Shown: positions 20,903 to 29,640, counted from the stretch's first letter. The stretch: DNA of 29,668 nt from JAFCCL01 sp041645325 (GCA_041645325.1 JBAZQI010000012.1:1-29668); one strand, 5' to 3'. Made by a program: numbers and translations. The notes: a model not told the origin generated them from the sequence alone.

Positions 20903-23254
20903 ATGAAAGCTATTGCTGCCCTTTTTCTGGTTCTCCTTTTTTCCGCCGGCTGTTCAGCCGTGCTTGAAACGGACTCACTCAAGGTTTTTGCGGTAACAGA
21001 CAGTGGCAAAGCGCTTGCGTCAAACCTTATCCTTACGCTGAAGCCTGGAACAGGCCGCATCTGGACGGATATAGAGCCCCTGGTTGGCACAAGCACGCAG
21101 TCAACTGCCAAGCTTGCGGTTGAAAATGCAAAAAAATACAGTGCGGTGGTAGACAATTTTGACTACTTTTTTGACATAAGCAGCGACGCCTCGCTTGTGG
21201 AAGGCCCAAGCGCGGGCGCGGCAATGGGCCTGCTTGTGATTTCAATGCTTCAGGAAAAGGAAATTCCCGACAATGTTGCACTTACAGGGACAATAACCGC
21301 GGACGGCGGCGTGGGCCCAGTGGGCGGCGTTTTTGAAAAGTCAAAAGAGGCGGCGCGCGTCGGAATAAAGCTTTTCATGATTCCTCCCGGAGAATCAAGG
21401 CAGACCGTCAAAGAAGGCGGGGACGTAAAGTCAATAAACCTGATAGACTATGCGCAAAAAAACTGGGGGCTAAAAGTAGTCGAGGTAAACAACATTGATG
21501 ATGTTCTGCGCTATGCCTTTGCGGAAATAGGCTCAATAGACATCAATGCAGCGGCAAACGCCGAAGTTGATTTTGTGCCGGAAGAAATAGCCCTGAGCGA
21601 CAGCGTTATTCCGATGAAGGACCTGACCGAAGGATATATCTCCCAAGCCGAGGACTCGGTCAGGTCGGCAAAAACAGCGCTGAGCGGCACTATGCTGAAC
21701 GACCCGGCGCTTGTTGACGCAATGCTCACCTACCTGAATGAAAGCGAAAAAACCCTTGAAGAGGCAAAGCTTCTTTACGAGCGAAACTACCTTTACAGCG
21801 CCGCAAACTATTCTTTCCTTGCAATGGTAAACAGTTCGTTTGTCAGGGATGTAGCCGAAAATCCATTGCTTCTTTCAAGAAACTCCACTGCCTTCAATGA
21901 CAAGGTCAATGCCCTAAGCAAGGACGTTGACTCCCTTGCATTGGACCTGAACAAGTTCATTCCGCTTGACGGCTTTGAATGGCATGTTGCCGCAGAGGAA
22001 AGGCTTAGCTGGGCTAAATCAAAGCTGGATGCATTGGGCACAGGGAACGAAATCGTAATTGTCGTTGAACAGGACGGCCTTGACACCGACAGGGTTTTGG
22101 AAATTCTTGACTACGAGTACGCGCTCGCATGGTACTCCATCTCAAAAGACTTCTTCAACCTCACAAAAGACAGCCAAAGAGGCCTATTGCAGGATTCCGG
22201 ACTGGGAAGCCTTGCAGATTCCTACATTGCAAACGCGGAAAACGGCATTGTGGCTCTCGGCGACGAAGAACATGAGGACATCCAAAGGCGCCTCGACAGC
22301 GCAAAACAGCTCAGAAAAGAGGGCTGGGTTTATGCCTCTATTTTTGACGCATCCTCCGCCCTTGCGCTCGCAAACGCCGAAATTTTCTCAAAAAACAAGG
22401 ACCTTGCCGAACTGCAGAACGCACTGATTGAAAAGCTCGTTGCCCTCGACGAAAAAATAACCGGAAGCGGCTACGGCCTTGTATGGGCAAGGCTTTACCT
22501 TGACCATGCCAAGTACTTCCTTGACAGTTCAGCCTTCTACGACCAGCAGGGGCAGACCGCGCCTGCGCTTGAAAGCGCAAAAAGCGGCATCGGAATGGTT
22601 TTCCTCGCGGAAGCGATGTTTGACGCCGCAAACGCAAGCTACAATTATTTTGAAACCCTGCCAAGCGAAAACTTTGTGAACATTCTGCCCGGCTGGCAGG
22701 AAAAGCCGGATGTTGGCAACGCTTTCTTCGCTTTGCTGCTCCTTATCCTGCTGGTTGCCGCAGCCCTCGGCTTCGGATTGCTTGCCTCGGGAAAAAAATT
22801 CCATGTCTTCAAGGCATTCTCTTTCGATGACAGGCTTGATGAAATACTCCAGGCGCAAAGAAAGCTCGGCAGAAGGCATGAAAAAGGCTTCCTGTCAGAT
22901 GAACAGCTTGAAACGCTGAACAAGCCGCTGCAGGAAAAGCTCACAGGCCTTCTTGCCGAGCGCAGGGCGGTGAGCGCCGACTATATCGAGCTTGACCTGA
23001 GCAAAAGCAAGATTGCCGCCTTTGAGAGGGCAATGAGGGATTTGAGGCAGCAATTCAAAAAGAAAAAAATCACGGCTGAAGACTATTCGGAAAACATCGC
23101 TTTCTACACAAAAAGAATTGCGCTGCTCAAGCACGTTGTGCAGTCCGAAGAAAAAAAGCTCAAGGCCGAAGAGGCCAAGGCCAAGGAAGAATTTTCAGAA
23201 AAAAAACGCAAAAAAAACAGGCGAACAAAACGCGATGCAAAAAAAGGCATTTGA
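20903..23254 (+). CDS. Membrane-anchored Lon-like (S16) serine protease, COG1750 type
   Basis: A 783-residue protein with an N-terminal signal sequence ending in a lipobox-like LFSAGC (Cys17), then a Lon-type proteolytic domain: nucleophile Ser103 in EGPSAGAAMG and Lys146 in GGVGPVGGVFEKSKEAARVG. The Ser-Lys distance of 43 equals that of E. coli Lon (S679-K722), so the dyad looks intact. There is no AAA+ ATPase domain. Residues 240-600 are mainly helical and may form a substrate-gripping region. A membrane helix lies at about residues 606-632 (NAFFALLLLILLVAAALGFGLLASG), followed by a very basic, coiled-coil cytoplasmic tail of about 150 residues. The protease domain would face outside. This matches the predicted archaeal S16/S18-like proteases; the substrate is unknown. 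Confidence 0.88.
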   Translation: MKAIAALFLVLLFSAGCSAVLETDSLKVFAVTDSGKALASNLILTLKPGTGRIWTDIEPLVGTSTQSTAKLAVENAKKYSAVVDNFDYFFDISSDASLVEGPSAGAAMGLLVISMLQEKEIPDNVALTGTITADGGVGPVGGVFEKSKEAARVGIKLFMIPPGESRQTVKEGGDVKSINLIDYAQKNWGLKVVEVNNIDDVLRYAFAEIGSIDINAAANAEVDFVPEEIALSDSVIPMKDLTEGYISQAEDSVRSAKTALSGTMLNDPALVDAMLTYLNESEKTLEEAKLLYERNYLYSAANYSFLAMVNSSFVRDVAENPLLLSRNSTAFNDKVNALSKDVDSLALDLNKFIPLDGFEWHVAAEERLSWAKSKLDALGTGNEIVIVVEQDGLDTDRVLEILDYEYALAWYSISKDFFNLTKDSQRGLLQDSGLGSLADSYIANAENGIVALGDEEHEDIQRRLDSAKQLRKEGWVYASIFDASSALALANAEIFSKNKDLAELQNALIEKLVALDEKITGSGYGLVWARLYLDHAKYFLDSSAFYDQQGQTAPALESAKSGIGMVFLAEAMFDAANASYNYFETLPSENFVNILPGWQEKPDVGNAFFALLLLILLVAAALGFGLLASGKKFHVFKAFSFDDRLDEILQAQRKLGRRHEKGFLSDEQLETLNKPLQEKLTGLLAERRAVSADYIELDLSKSKIAAFERAMRDLRQQFKKKKITAEDYSENIAFYTKRIALLKHVVQSEEKKLKAEEAKAKEEFSEKKRKKNRRTKRDAKKGI

Positions 23255-23318
23255 TTTTTCCCTCGGCTTTTTTTGCTTAAGCTGCCGCCTGCGTGCAGTG
23301 AAGCTGGCCTTTTGCATT

Positions 23319-26306
23319 TCAGCTTTCCGTGGATTCTGCGCCTATTTTATCCCTTAGCTTTAGCCCTATTACACTGCTTTTTTCCTTGTTCAATGCAACC
23401 CCGATAATCTGGTCAGCTTCCTGCACCAATGGGTCATTGTGGGTTATTGCAATGAACTGGCTTTGCTTGCTTATTTCCTTTATTATGCTGGCCATCTTGA
23501 TGCTGTTTTCCTTGTCAAGCGCGGCATCCGCCTCGTCGAACACGTAAAAGGAGGCCGGCTCATACAATTGTATTGCAAACAGGAATGCAAGTGCGGTCAT
23601 TGTTTTTTCGCCGCCGCTCATTGAATCAATGTTTTTTATGTTGTCGCCCTTGTGCTTTGCCTGAATCAAAAGCCCCGCCTCAAGCGGGTTGTCCTTGTTG
23701 CTCAGCTCAAGAAGGCCTTCGCCGTTGAACAGCGTGTTGAACATTTTTGAAAAGTTTTTGTTCAGCTCGTTGAAGCAATCCATGAAAACGGTTGTCCTCT
23801 TGAAGTCAATCTTTTCAATCATTTCAACAACCGCAATCCTTTCCTGGTCAAGCTGCCCGACTTTTTTTCTCACGTCAATTACCTCGGCCTCAAGCTGGTT
23901 GTATGATTCAAGCGCCTTCATGTTTATGGCTCCAAGCTCCCTGACCCTTTTTTCCACTGCCACCAGCCTTTTTGCCAGCTCCTCGGCCTTGAATTCCTGC
24001 AATGCCTCAACACCCTTGAATTGCGCTCCCTCTTCCCCGAGATCGGCAATTCTCACCTCGCGCCTGCTTTTTTCAATCAGCAGCACATTTTCCTGCTGGC
24101 CAATGCCCTTTAGCCTTGCCTGCTTTTTCGAAACAGCTTCCTCCAATGAAGCCATTGCCTTTTCAGCCTTTTCCTTTTCCTCAACCATTTTCCTGCCCTG
24201 CTTTTCGGCTTCGCCTACCTTTGCCTCAAGCCCTGAAACAGACGCCTCAAGCCTTGCAAGCTCTTTTTCCTCTGTTTCTATTGTTGCGGAGAGGTTTGCG
24301 GCTTCCTCCGAAAGCAGGCCCGCTTCCTCCAAAAATGAGGCTTTCTGGCTTTCAAGGTGCTTTGCCATGCCGCCAAGCAGGCTTTCCCTTTCCTGCCTGA
24401 GCAAATGCCCCTCTTTTTCAAGCAGGGCAAGCCTGTCGCTTGCCTCCCTGAAAACGCTTAATGCAACCCCTTCCCTGAAAGCGCTGATTTTTTCCTTCTG
24501 GGCATTCAGGGCCGGCCTTTTTGCCCCGGCCTTTCTTTCAAGCTCTTCCGCCTCTTCCCTGAGCCTTTCCACTGTGTTTGCGGAAAGCCATTGCTTTATT
24601 TCCCCAAGCCTTGCCCTGCTTTCTCCAACGCTTTTCCTGAGCTCTTCCAGGTCAGCTGTTTCAAAAGAAAGCGTTTTTTCGCGCCCGCTTGCGTCCCTTG
24701 CCTCGGCAATCCTTATGTCAATGTCCTTTTTTCTTTCCCTGAGAACACGCTCTTTTTCCAAAAGCAGCTTCAGCCTTGCCTCTTTCTTTGCCTTGATACC
24801 GGCTTTTTTTCCCTTTTCAAGCGCGGAATCGCACACAGGGCAGGTTGCACCGCTCTTCTCAAGCAATTCAATGCTTTCCGCAACGTTTTTCCTTTCAGCC
24901 TCAGCTTCCTTCAGCGCCTCCAGCGAGGCATCGCTTTCCTTCTGCGTTTTGGACAGCCTTTCATCAATATTGCCAAACTTGCTCCTGAGCTGCGCAAGCA
25001 AAGCCGCCTTTTTTTCCCTCTCCGAAACCTTTGCCTGCATCGCCTCAATGGACTGCATGTTTTCCCGCATTGCCTGCTTTTTCGATTCTATTTCCCTCTG
25101 CAGGCCCACAAGCATTGCCCTTTTCTCCGCAAGCGCCTCGTTCAAAGAGCCAAGCTCTGAGGAAAGATTTTCTTTCGCCTCGTTCAGCTCCGCAATCCTT
25201 TTTTCCCTTTGCTCAACCCCTGCCTGAAGCCCCGCCTTTTTTTCCCCCGCCTCTTTTATTTTCCTGGCAATGGCCTCAAGGCTTACGCCTATTTCTTTTA
25301 CCCTCGCTTTTGTTTTCGCGATTTCTTTTTCAACGGCCTCGGCTTTTTCCTCAAGCTCAGAGGCCCTTCCTGCGTTTTTTTCAACCTGCTGCTTTTGGTT
25401 TCCAATCCTTTCCTGCACCAATGCTTTTTTTGTCCTCGCCTCTTCAAGTTGCGCCCCGACTGTTGCGTAAATCTTTTCCCTTTGCGACAGCACGGCCTTG
25501 TTCAGCTTTTCCGCCTCTTCCCTGAGTAGTGCCTTTTCGCCCAGCTCCTTTCCTATTTTCCCCTCAAGCTCCTCCCTTTCCGATGAAATGGCCCCAAGAT
25601 TTTTCCCGCATTCCCCTTCCTCTTTTTCAATCCTTTCCATTTCCGAAAAAATCATGGTTGCCTTTATCCGCCTGCCCTCGTTTTGCAGCGAATCAAATTC
25701 CGATGCGGCATCCTTGTCGCGCCTCAATTGCTCCAAATAGTTTTCCCTTTCTTGCATTACAATGCCCGCGTCCCTCAGCTTGTTGTCAACCTTCTGAAGC
25801 TCCTTCAGGGCTTCCTCTTTTTTTGCGTCAAACTCCTGCAGGCCGGCAAGCTCGTCAATAATCTGCCTTCTTTCAACAGGGCTCATTTCAATTACCCTCG
25901 TTGTATCGCCCTGCACCACGATGTTGTGGCCGTCTGGCTTTATGCCAAGCTCAAGCAAAAGCGAGGAAACCTCATTCCTTGTTTTTCTTTTGCCGTCAAG
26001 CCTGTAAACGCATTTTCCCTGCTTGTCAATCATCCGCTGTATGGTGTAGGTTTTCTCGCCGTCCTTTATCACAAGCTCTACCTTTGCATAGTTTTCATCG
26101 GAAGTGTTGTTTACAAGCTCCTCTATCCTGCTTGCCCTCAGCATCTTGATGCTTGAGGTTCCAAGCACAAACAAAAGCGCGTCCAGAATGTTTGTCTTGC
26201 CGCTGCCATTGCTGCCCACAATTGCGGTAAAGCCCTTGCTCAGGGGAATGTCGGCTTTCCTGAAAGACTTGAAATTCCTCAAAATGAGTTTCTGCAGCTT
26301 AACCAT
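23319..26306 (-). CDS. SMC-type ATPase with Rad50-like zinc hook instead of a hinge
   Basis: A 995-residue ABC-type ATPase of chromosome structure or repair. Both heads are SMC-like: Walker A GSNGSGKT (residues 31-38), then FVLGTSSIKMLRASRI, NIVVQGDTTRVIEMSPVERR and DELAGLQEFDAKKEEALKEL; in the C-terminal head the signature SMSGGEKT (895-902) and Walker B FYVFDEADAALD (920-931), then FIAITHND. Two coiled-coil arms (about residues 170-488 and 493-840) meet at residues 489-492, which read CPVC in the context CPVCDSAL. This fits the Rad50 zinc-hook pattern CPxCxxxL, and no SMC hinge (about 150 residues) is present. Hence it is shorter than usual SMCs (about 1,170). ATG 26306 is preceded by AGGGAT; a TTG two codons upstream is also in frame. 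No mre11, scpA or herA is nearby. Confidence 0.93.
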   Translation of the reverse strand: MVKLQKLILRNFKSFRKADIPLSKGFTAIVGSNGSGKTNILDALLFVLGTSSIKMLRASRIEELVNNTSDENYAKVELVIKDGEKTYTIQRMIDKQGKCVYRLDGKRKTRNEVSSLLLELGIKPDGHNIVVQGDTTRVIEMSPVERRQIIDELAGLQEFDAKKEEALKELQKVDNKLRDAGIVMQERENYLEQLRRDKDAASEFDSLQNEGRRIKATMIFSEMERIEKEEGECGKNLGAISSEREELEGKIGKELGEKALLREEAEKLNKAVLSQREKIYATVGAQLEEARTKKALVQERIGNQKQQVEKNAGRASELEEKAEAVEKEIAKTKARVKEIGVSLEAIARKIKEAGEKKAGLQAGVEQREKRIAELNEAKENLSSELGSLNEALAEKRAMLVGLQREIESKKQAMRENMQSIEAMQAKVSEREKKAALLAQLRSKFGNIDERLSKTQKESDASLEALKEAEAERKNVAESIELLEKSGATCPVCDSALEKGKKAGIKAKKEARLKLLLEKERVLRERKKDIDIRIAEARDASGREKTLSFETADLEELRKSVGESRARLGEIKQWLSANTVERLREEAEELERKAGAKRPALNAQKEKISAFREGVALSVFREASDRLALLEKEGHLLRQERESLLGGMAKHLESQKASFLEEAGLLSEEAANLSATIETEEKELARLEASVSGLEAKVGEAEKQGRKMVEEKEKAEKAMASLEEAVSKKQARLKGIGQQENVLLIEKSRREVRIADLGEEGAQFKGVEALQEFKAEELAKRLVAVEKRVRELGAINMKALESYNQLEAEVIDVRKKVGQLDQERIAVVEMIEKIDFKRTTVFMDCFNELNKNFSKMFNTLFNGEGLLELSNKDNPLEAGLLIQAKHKGDNIKNIDSMSGGEKTMTALAFLFAIQLYEPASFYVFDEADAALDKENSIKMASIIKEISKQSQFIAITHNDPLVQEADQIIGVALNKEKSSVIGLKLRDKIGAESTES

Positions 26307-26354
26307 AACCAATCCCTAAAAACAGGAATTATTGTAATAGAAAAAGGGCTAATT

Positions 26355-26407
26355 GCTTTAAATGCTTTATTCAAAGCCAAAAAAGAGGGGAAGAAAGCTT
26401 TTTTAAT
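26355..26407. promoter_or_regulatory. Divergent promoter region, SMC and 211-aa ORFan
   Basis: On the minus strand GCATTTAAAGC (26355-26365) is about 50-59 bases before the SMC start and leaves a leader with the AGGGAT site. On the plus strand CTTTTTTAAT (26398-26407) is 24-33 bases before the ATG at 26431, implying a leaderless transcript. Confidence 0.5.
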
Positions 26408-26430
26408 GGGCAAAATACATTAATTGTGGA

Positions 26431-27066
26431 ATGGCAAGAGTTGTATTGCGGGCAGGAAAATCTATGCCCCAAAGCAGGCGGCAGTTTTACCCGAAAGCAG
26501 CCGCGCCAAAAAAGCGGGCTAAAACGGAAAACGGGAAAGCGCGGTTTCTATCCAGGGCAAGAGAGCGGGACAGGGCTTTTGCCAGAAGCAGGGCTATAAA
26601 GATTCAAGATTTGGCGAAAATGCTTGTGGCAAATGACCCTGAATTGGACTTGGAATTAAGGCCTGTTTGCCAAAAGTTTGCAAGGCTGCCTTTTGCTTAC
26701 ATAACTGACTGTTGTGCAGGTCATGTTTCATCAAGGTCAGATGGCAGGGGTAGGCATTTCTCTTTGAAAGAGGTTAAGCCAGGGCAAAGGATTTATTGCA
26801 ACGGTACTGAGTTTGAAATTGTTTTAAACAATTCGCCTGTTTCAGAGAAATTTCGAGCTGCTTTAGCAGAAATCCCCAAAAGGCTTCCTTTTGTTTTTGT
26901 GGCACCCGGGCCAGAAATGTGCATACTCTCAGTTACTGGCTCTAGGTCAAGAGTCTCAAAAAGGCAAGCAGCACAAATAATGAAAATGAACATTAGTTTC
27001 ATTCAGGAATTTGAATCTCTTGTTGACCGCTTTGTTGCAAAGTATGGCGTCAAAGTGAGGCTCTAA
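26431..27066 (+). CDS. Hypothetical basic protein with CC motif
   Basis: A 211-residue protein of unknown function. The first 65 residues are highly basic and probably disordered or helical (RARERDRAFARSRAIKIQDLAKML). The remaining part looks folded: AYITDCCAGHVSSRSDGRG (about residues 89-107) with two adjacent cysteines and a nearby His, GQRIYCNGTEFEIVLNNSP, LPFVFVAPGPEMCILSVTGS and a final helix FIQEFESLVDRFVAKYGV. The DCCAGH segment slightly recalls the SSCxGR motif of TYW3-like tRNA-modification proteins, but the rest does not convince me. It appears leaderless, divergent from SMC and convergent with the acylphosphatase-like gene. Confidence 0.72.
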   Translation: MARVVLRAGKSMPQSRRQFYPKAAAPKKRAKTENGKARFLSRARERDRAFARSRAIKIQDLAKMLVANDPELDLELRPVCQKFARLPFAYITDCCAGHVSSRSDGRGRHFSLKEVKPGQRIYCNGTEFEIVLNNSPVSEKFRAALAEIPKRLPFVFVAPGPEMCILSVTGSRSRVSKRQAAQIMKMNISFIQEFESLVDRFVAKYGVKVRL

Positions 27067-27509
27067 GCCTTTCCTTTCAAGGCGGCGGCAATTTCTTTGG
27101 GCAGGTTTGTCATTCCGCCGGCCATTTTTGTCATTTCTCCGGTCATCTTTTTCATTGTGTCCAAAATGTCCAGCTGGACGCTTATGCCTTTGTGCAGCTG
27201 CCCGACCATCAAAGCCTGGCTAGACCTCATGATGTCAGGCACTTCAAGGCCTGGGTTTTCTTCAAGGGCGGTGAAAAAAATCTTTGGGTTTCCAAACTCT
27301 GCAATCGCAGCTTTTTTCAGTTCTTCCACAAACTGCCTGACCTGCCTTTCATCCCCCTCAAGCCTGACCTGCACAGTTTTTCTGTCAATGTTTTCAACAG
27401 TGCCCTTGCTCATGCCTGAGTTAAGCAGCCTTTCCAAAACAAACACCCTAAGGCCCTTCTCCGCAACGACCCCTTCTTCTTTTGCCTTAATCAAAAAGCT
27501 TGCTTTCAT
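27063..27509 (-). CDS. Acylphosphatase-like small protein
   Basis: A 148-residue protein. Residues 1-95 resemble the acylphosphatase fold: KGLRVFVLERLLNSGMSKGTVENIDRKTVQVRLEGDERQVRQFVEELKKA has the order strand, helix, strand (GTVEN), strand (VQVRLEG) and helix of that family. However, the catalytic GxxFR arginine before the first helix is replaced (EKGLRVFV), so enzymatic activity is doubtful. Residues 100-148 form a Met-rich amphipathic helix (ILDTMKKMTGEMTKMAGGMTNLP). The gene has its own TATA-like box (TGCTTTTAAAGCA near 27566-27578) and a GAGGAAGG ribosome-binding site. Probably a regulatory or nucleotide-binding scaffold; function unknown. The stop overlaps the stop of the convergent 211-residue gene by 4 bases. 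Confidence 0.75.
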   Translation of the reverse strand: MKASFLIKAKEEGVVAEKGLRVFVLERLLNSGMSKGTVENIDRKTVQVRLEGDERQVRQFVEELKKAAIAEFGNPKIFFTALEENPGLEVPDIMRSSQALMVGQLHKGISVQLDILDTMKKMTGEMTKMAGGMTNLPKEIAAALKGKA

Positions 27510-27632
27510 CCTATACGCCCTTCCTCAAATATAACTGTTTTTTTCTATGCAAACATATTACCTAAAAAGTGCTTTAAAAGCATTCGCACTGCAACGGCAA
27601 TCGGCGAAGTGCAGCGGCTGACCTTTTTTTGC

Positions 27633-28451
27633 CTATTTTTTTTCCTTATAGTAGAATGCCAGTGCAAGCCCCGAATATGCCAAAAATATGCCCCAAAAGG
27701 CCGCAAAAACAATCAATGACTCAACCTCGCCTGAAAAGAGCCCTGAGGCAAGTCCTCCGGCCCATAAAAGAATGCCGTAGACAACGGAAAGAACTATGAC
27801 AAATGCCAGCACCTGCCAGAACCTGCCTTCGCAGAAAAGCCATGCTTTCTCCAAAGCCTGCCTTACACTGCCATGTTCAATTGCAAGTGCCTGCAGCACA
27901 AAAACAAACTTTATTGCAAAGTAAAATCCGGCAAGGGCAAGCAATGCAAGCAGCACAAGGCTGCCGATTTCAAAGAAAGGCATTATGGCAAGTGAAATCC
28001 ACAACAGGACCACAAATAGGAAAACAAGGAGCAATATGAAAACAGTGAAAGAGGCGATTTTTCCCATTGCCTTGATTGTTTCATGGCTGGCTTTTCCCAG
28101 GCTTTCCTTGGAACCAAGGCCACTTGCGGCATAAGCCGCATACCAGTAATTGAGCGCGGCAAAGAGAATGCTTGACAGCACAAAGAAAACAAGAAGCACG
28201 GAAAATTCAAGGCCGTAAAGCCCTATCAGCTGGAATGGAAGCGCGCTCAAGGGGGCATCAGGCACATTGCCTAAAATCATGAGGTCAAGGGCAAGCTTTT
28301 CCATGAACGGGGAAAAGGCATATGCAAGCGCAAAAAAAATTGCGATTGCGGCAAAAGCAGGCAGCAAAAGCGCAGGATTTTTCACAAGCCTTTTGGCAGC
28401 CGCTCCAAGCGCATTAATCAATTCAAAAACCTTTTTTCCTTTTTTTTCCAT
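27633..28451 (-). CDS. Polytopic membrane protein of unknown function
   Basis: A 272-residue protein with about six to seven hydrophobic segments: residues 26-47 (PALLLPAFAAIAIFFALAYAF), 74-106, 130-160, 161-188, 210-236 and 243-266. A short basic N-terminus and a basic C-terminus (YYKEKK) suggest both may be cytoplasmic. A large part is Leu/Val/Phe-rich with few polar residues inside the membrane, so it does not look like a channel with obvious ion ligands. The layout resembles uncharacterised archaeal membrane families related to the GdpP-membrane-like/DUF7847 type, but I cannot assign one. A TATA-like CAATTAAAAACC lies about 35-46 bases upstream of the ATG. Confidence 0.8.
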   Translation of the reverse strand: MEKKGKKVFELINALGAAAKRLVKNPALLLPAFAAIAIFFALAYAFSPFMEKLALDLMILGNVPDAPLSALPFQLIGLYGLEFSVLLVFFVLSSILFAALNYWYAAYAASGLGSKESLGKASHETIKAMGKIASFTVFILLLVFLFVVLLWISLAIMPFFEIGSLVLLALLALAGFYFAIKFVFVLQALAIEHGSVRQALEKAWLFCEGRFWQVLAFVIVLSVVYGILLWAGGLASGLFSGEVESLIVFAAFWGIFLAYSGLALAFYYKEKK

Positions 28452-28595
28452 GCCCTTGCGGGAAAACTTAGTATTTTAGGGCTTTGAGGTTTTTAATTGT
28501 AGCGTTTCATTTCCGGTGCCTTGTTTTCCCTCTGGCAAAAGGATTACTGCAGGAGATGCAACAAGCACACTGCGCGAAACCTCAAACTGTTCAAG

Positions 28596-29501
28596 TCAGG
28601 TTAGCCTGGGCTTTCTGGGCAATCGCCATATTCTGCTTCTTGTTCTCCTGAACCCGGCTTTTTTGTAAGCTGCTGCATGCATTCCCGGCGTTTGAGTGAG
28701 AATCCTTTGCCTTTCCACTTCCACTTTAGCTATTGCCTGCTTTTTTTTACTGCCTTCTGTGCGGCCCTTATCAAGATATCCCTGATATTGTCTGTGCTCT
28801 GCTTCGGTCAGCAGCCCCCTTTCTCTCATTGAGTTTGACAAGGCAAACAAATTTATGCCTTCCAAATAGCCGTGTTTCCGCGGGTTTAATGCAAGTAATT
28901 GTCTTCTTGGAAAAGCGGTTTTAAAGCAGCCGACGAAAAAATCAAGCGGGGACTTTCCCGCTTTGCGCTTAAATTCTTCCACTTCTTTTCTGCTTCCGCC
29001 CTGCAAATTGCCAAGAATTGCGCTTGGCTTGCCTTGCCGGTTGAAAAGCAAGTCAAAGTTGAACCTGCCAACTGTTTCTTTGCCGCTGTGCAATTCAAAA
29101 GCAAGCGAAAAAGGGGCATCAATCGATATCCCCAAGGACATTGAACAGCCCGCTCTTTCAAGCGCAGGGTTTTTTGCAATGCCCCGCAATCTTGGCGAAA
29201 AAGCAGTTGCAATGTAAAGAAACTGGTCGCGCATGCTTTTCAAACCAGCGTTAACTCTGGAAAAACGGTTATGGCTTAATTGCCTGTAGGCCGAAGTCCT
29301 GCCTATTTCCAGAATAAGCCCTGCAGCAATCTCAGGGCCAAGTTCTTTTGCGACCTTTTCCACTATTCCCAAAGAAGCTTTTCTCACGTCCTGACCCTCT
29401 ACAAACAAAAAATCCCTTACACTAATTGCAGCTCTTCCAAAACCGATTTTTTCAAGCTGCCTGCGTGCCTCCTCTTTTGAAACAAAACCCCTTTTAGCCA
29501 T
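28596..29501 (-). CDS. Hypothetical protein, possibly DUF535 (VirK/YbjX)-like
   Basis: A 301-residue protein without clear function. The central part (about residues 100-215) has a beta-rich pattern, PFSLAFELHSGKETVGRFNFDLLF followed by AILGNLQGG, then a helix FFVGCFKTAFPRRQLLALNP and KHGYLEG. The order of paired strands, a G-x-LQG turn, a helix and a LLAL strand recalls DUF535/VirK-YbjX proteins, but similarity is weak. The N-terminal 90 residues are helical and basic; the C-terminal 70 residues are Arg/Lys-rich (RRTRSRIWRLPRKPR). ATG 29501 is chosen; TATA-like TTAAATAT at 29526-29534 is 25-33 bases upstream, implying a leaderless message. A longer TTG-started frame is unsupported. Confidence 0.7.
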   Translation of the reverse strand: MAKRGFVSKEEARRQLEKIGFGRAAISVRDFLFVEGQDVRKASLGIVEKVAKELGPEIAAGLILEIGRTSAYRQLSHNRFSRVNAGLKSMRDQFLYIATAFSPRLRGIAKNPALERAGCSMSLGISIDAPFSLAFELHSGKETVGRFNFDLLFNRQGKPSAILGNLQGGSRKEVEEFKRKAGKSPLDFFVGCFKTAFPRRQLLALNPRKHGYLEGINLFALSNSMRERGLLTEAEHRQYQGYLDKGRTEGSKKKQAIAKVEVERQRILTQTPGMHAAAYKKAGFRRTRSRIWRLPRKPRLT

Positions 29502-29525
29502 CCAAAGAACCAATGCCTGAACAAA

Positions 29526-29534
29526 TATTTAATT
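29526..29534 (-). promoter_or_regulatory. TATA box for the DUF535-like gene
   Basis: Minus-strand TTAAATAT, 25-33 bases ahead of the ATG at 29501. Confidence 0.5.
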
Positions 29535-29624
29535 AGTTGCTTTGACCATACCGGCCTGCTGGCAGAACCACAAGTCCTGGTTTTGCCTCTTGCCGGTTTC
29601 AGGCGGCAATTCTTCTTACAGTAA

Positions 29625-29640
29625 GGCATTTAAATATTGC
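29625..29640 (+). promoter_or_regulatory. TATA-like box facing out of the window
   Basis: GGCATTTAAATATTGC on the plus strand near the right edge. A TTG at 29658-29660 is at a suitable distance for a leaderless start, but only 11 bases of any such gene are visible. The promoter assignment is tentative. Confidence 0.35.

Noticed and set aside
23689..25227. A 512-codon plus-strand open frame opposite the SMC gene
   Set aside because: It is the antisense shadow of the SMC coiled coil (Ser/Leu/Phe-rich mirror of Glu/Lys/Leu codons), with no ribosome-binding site or recognisable motif.
28452..28595. Possible small gene between the membrane protein and the DUF535-like gene
   Set aside because: No open frame with a start signal of convincing length; only a TATA-like box for the membrane protein was found.
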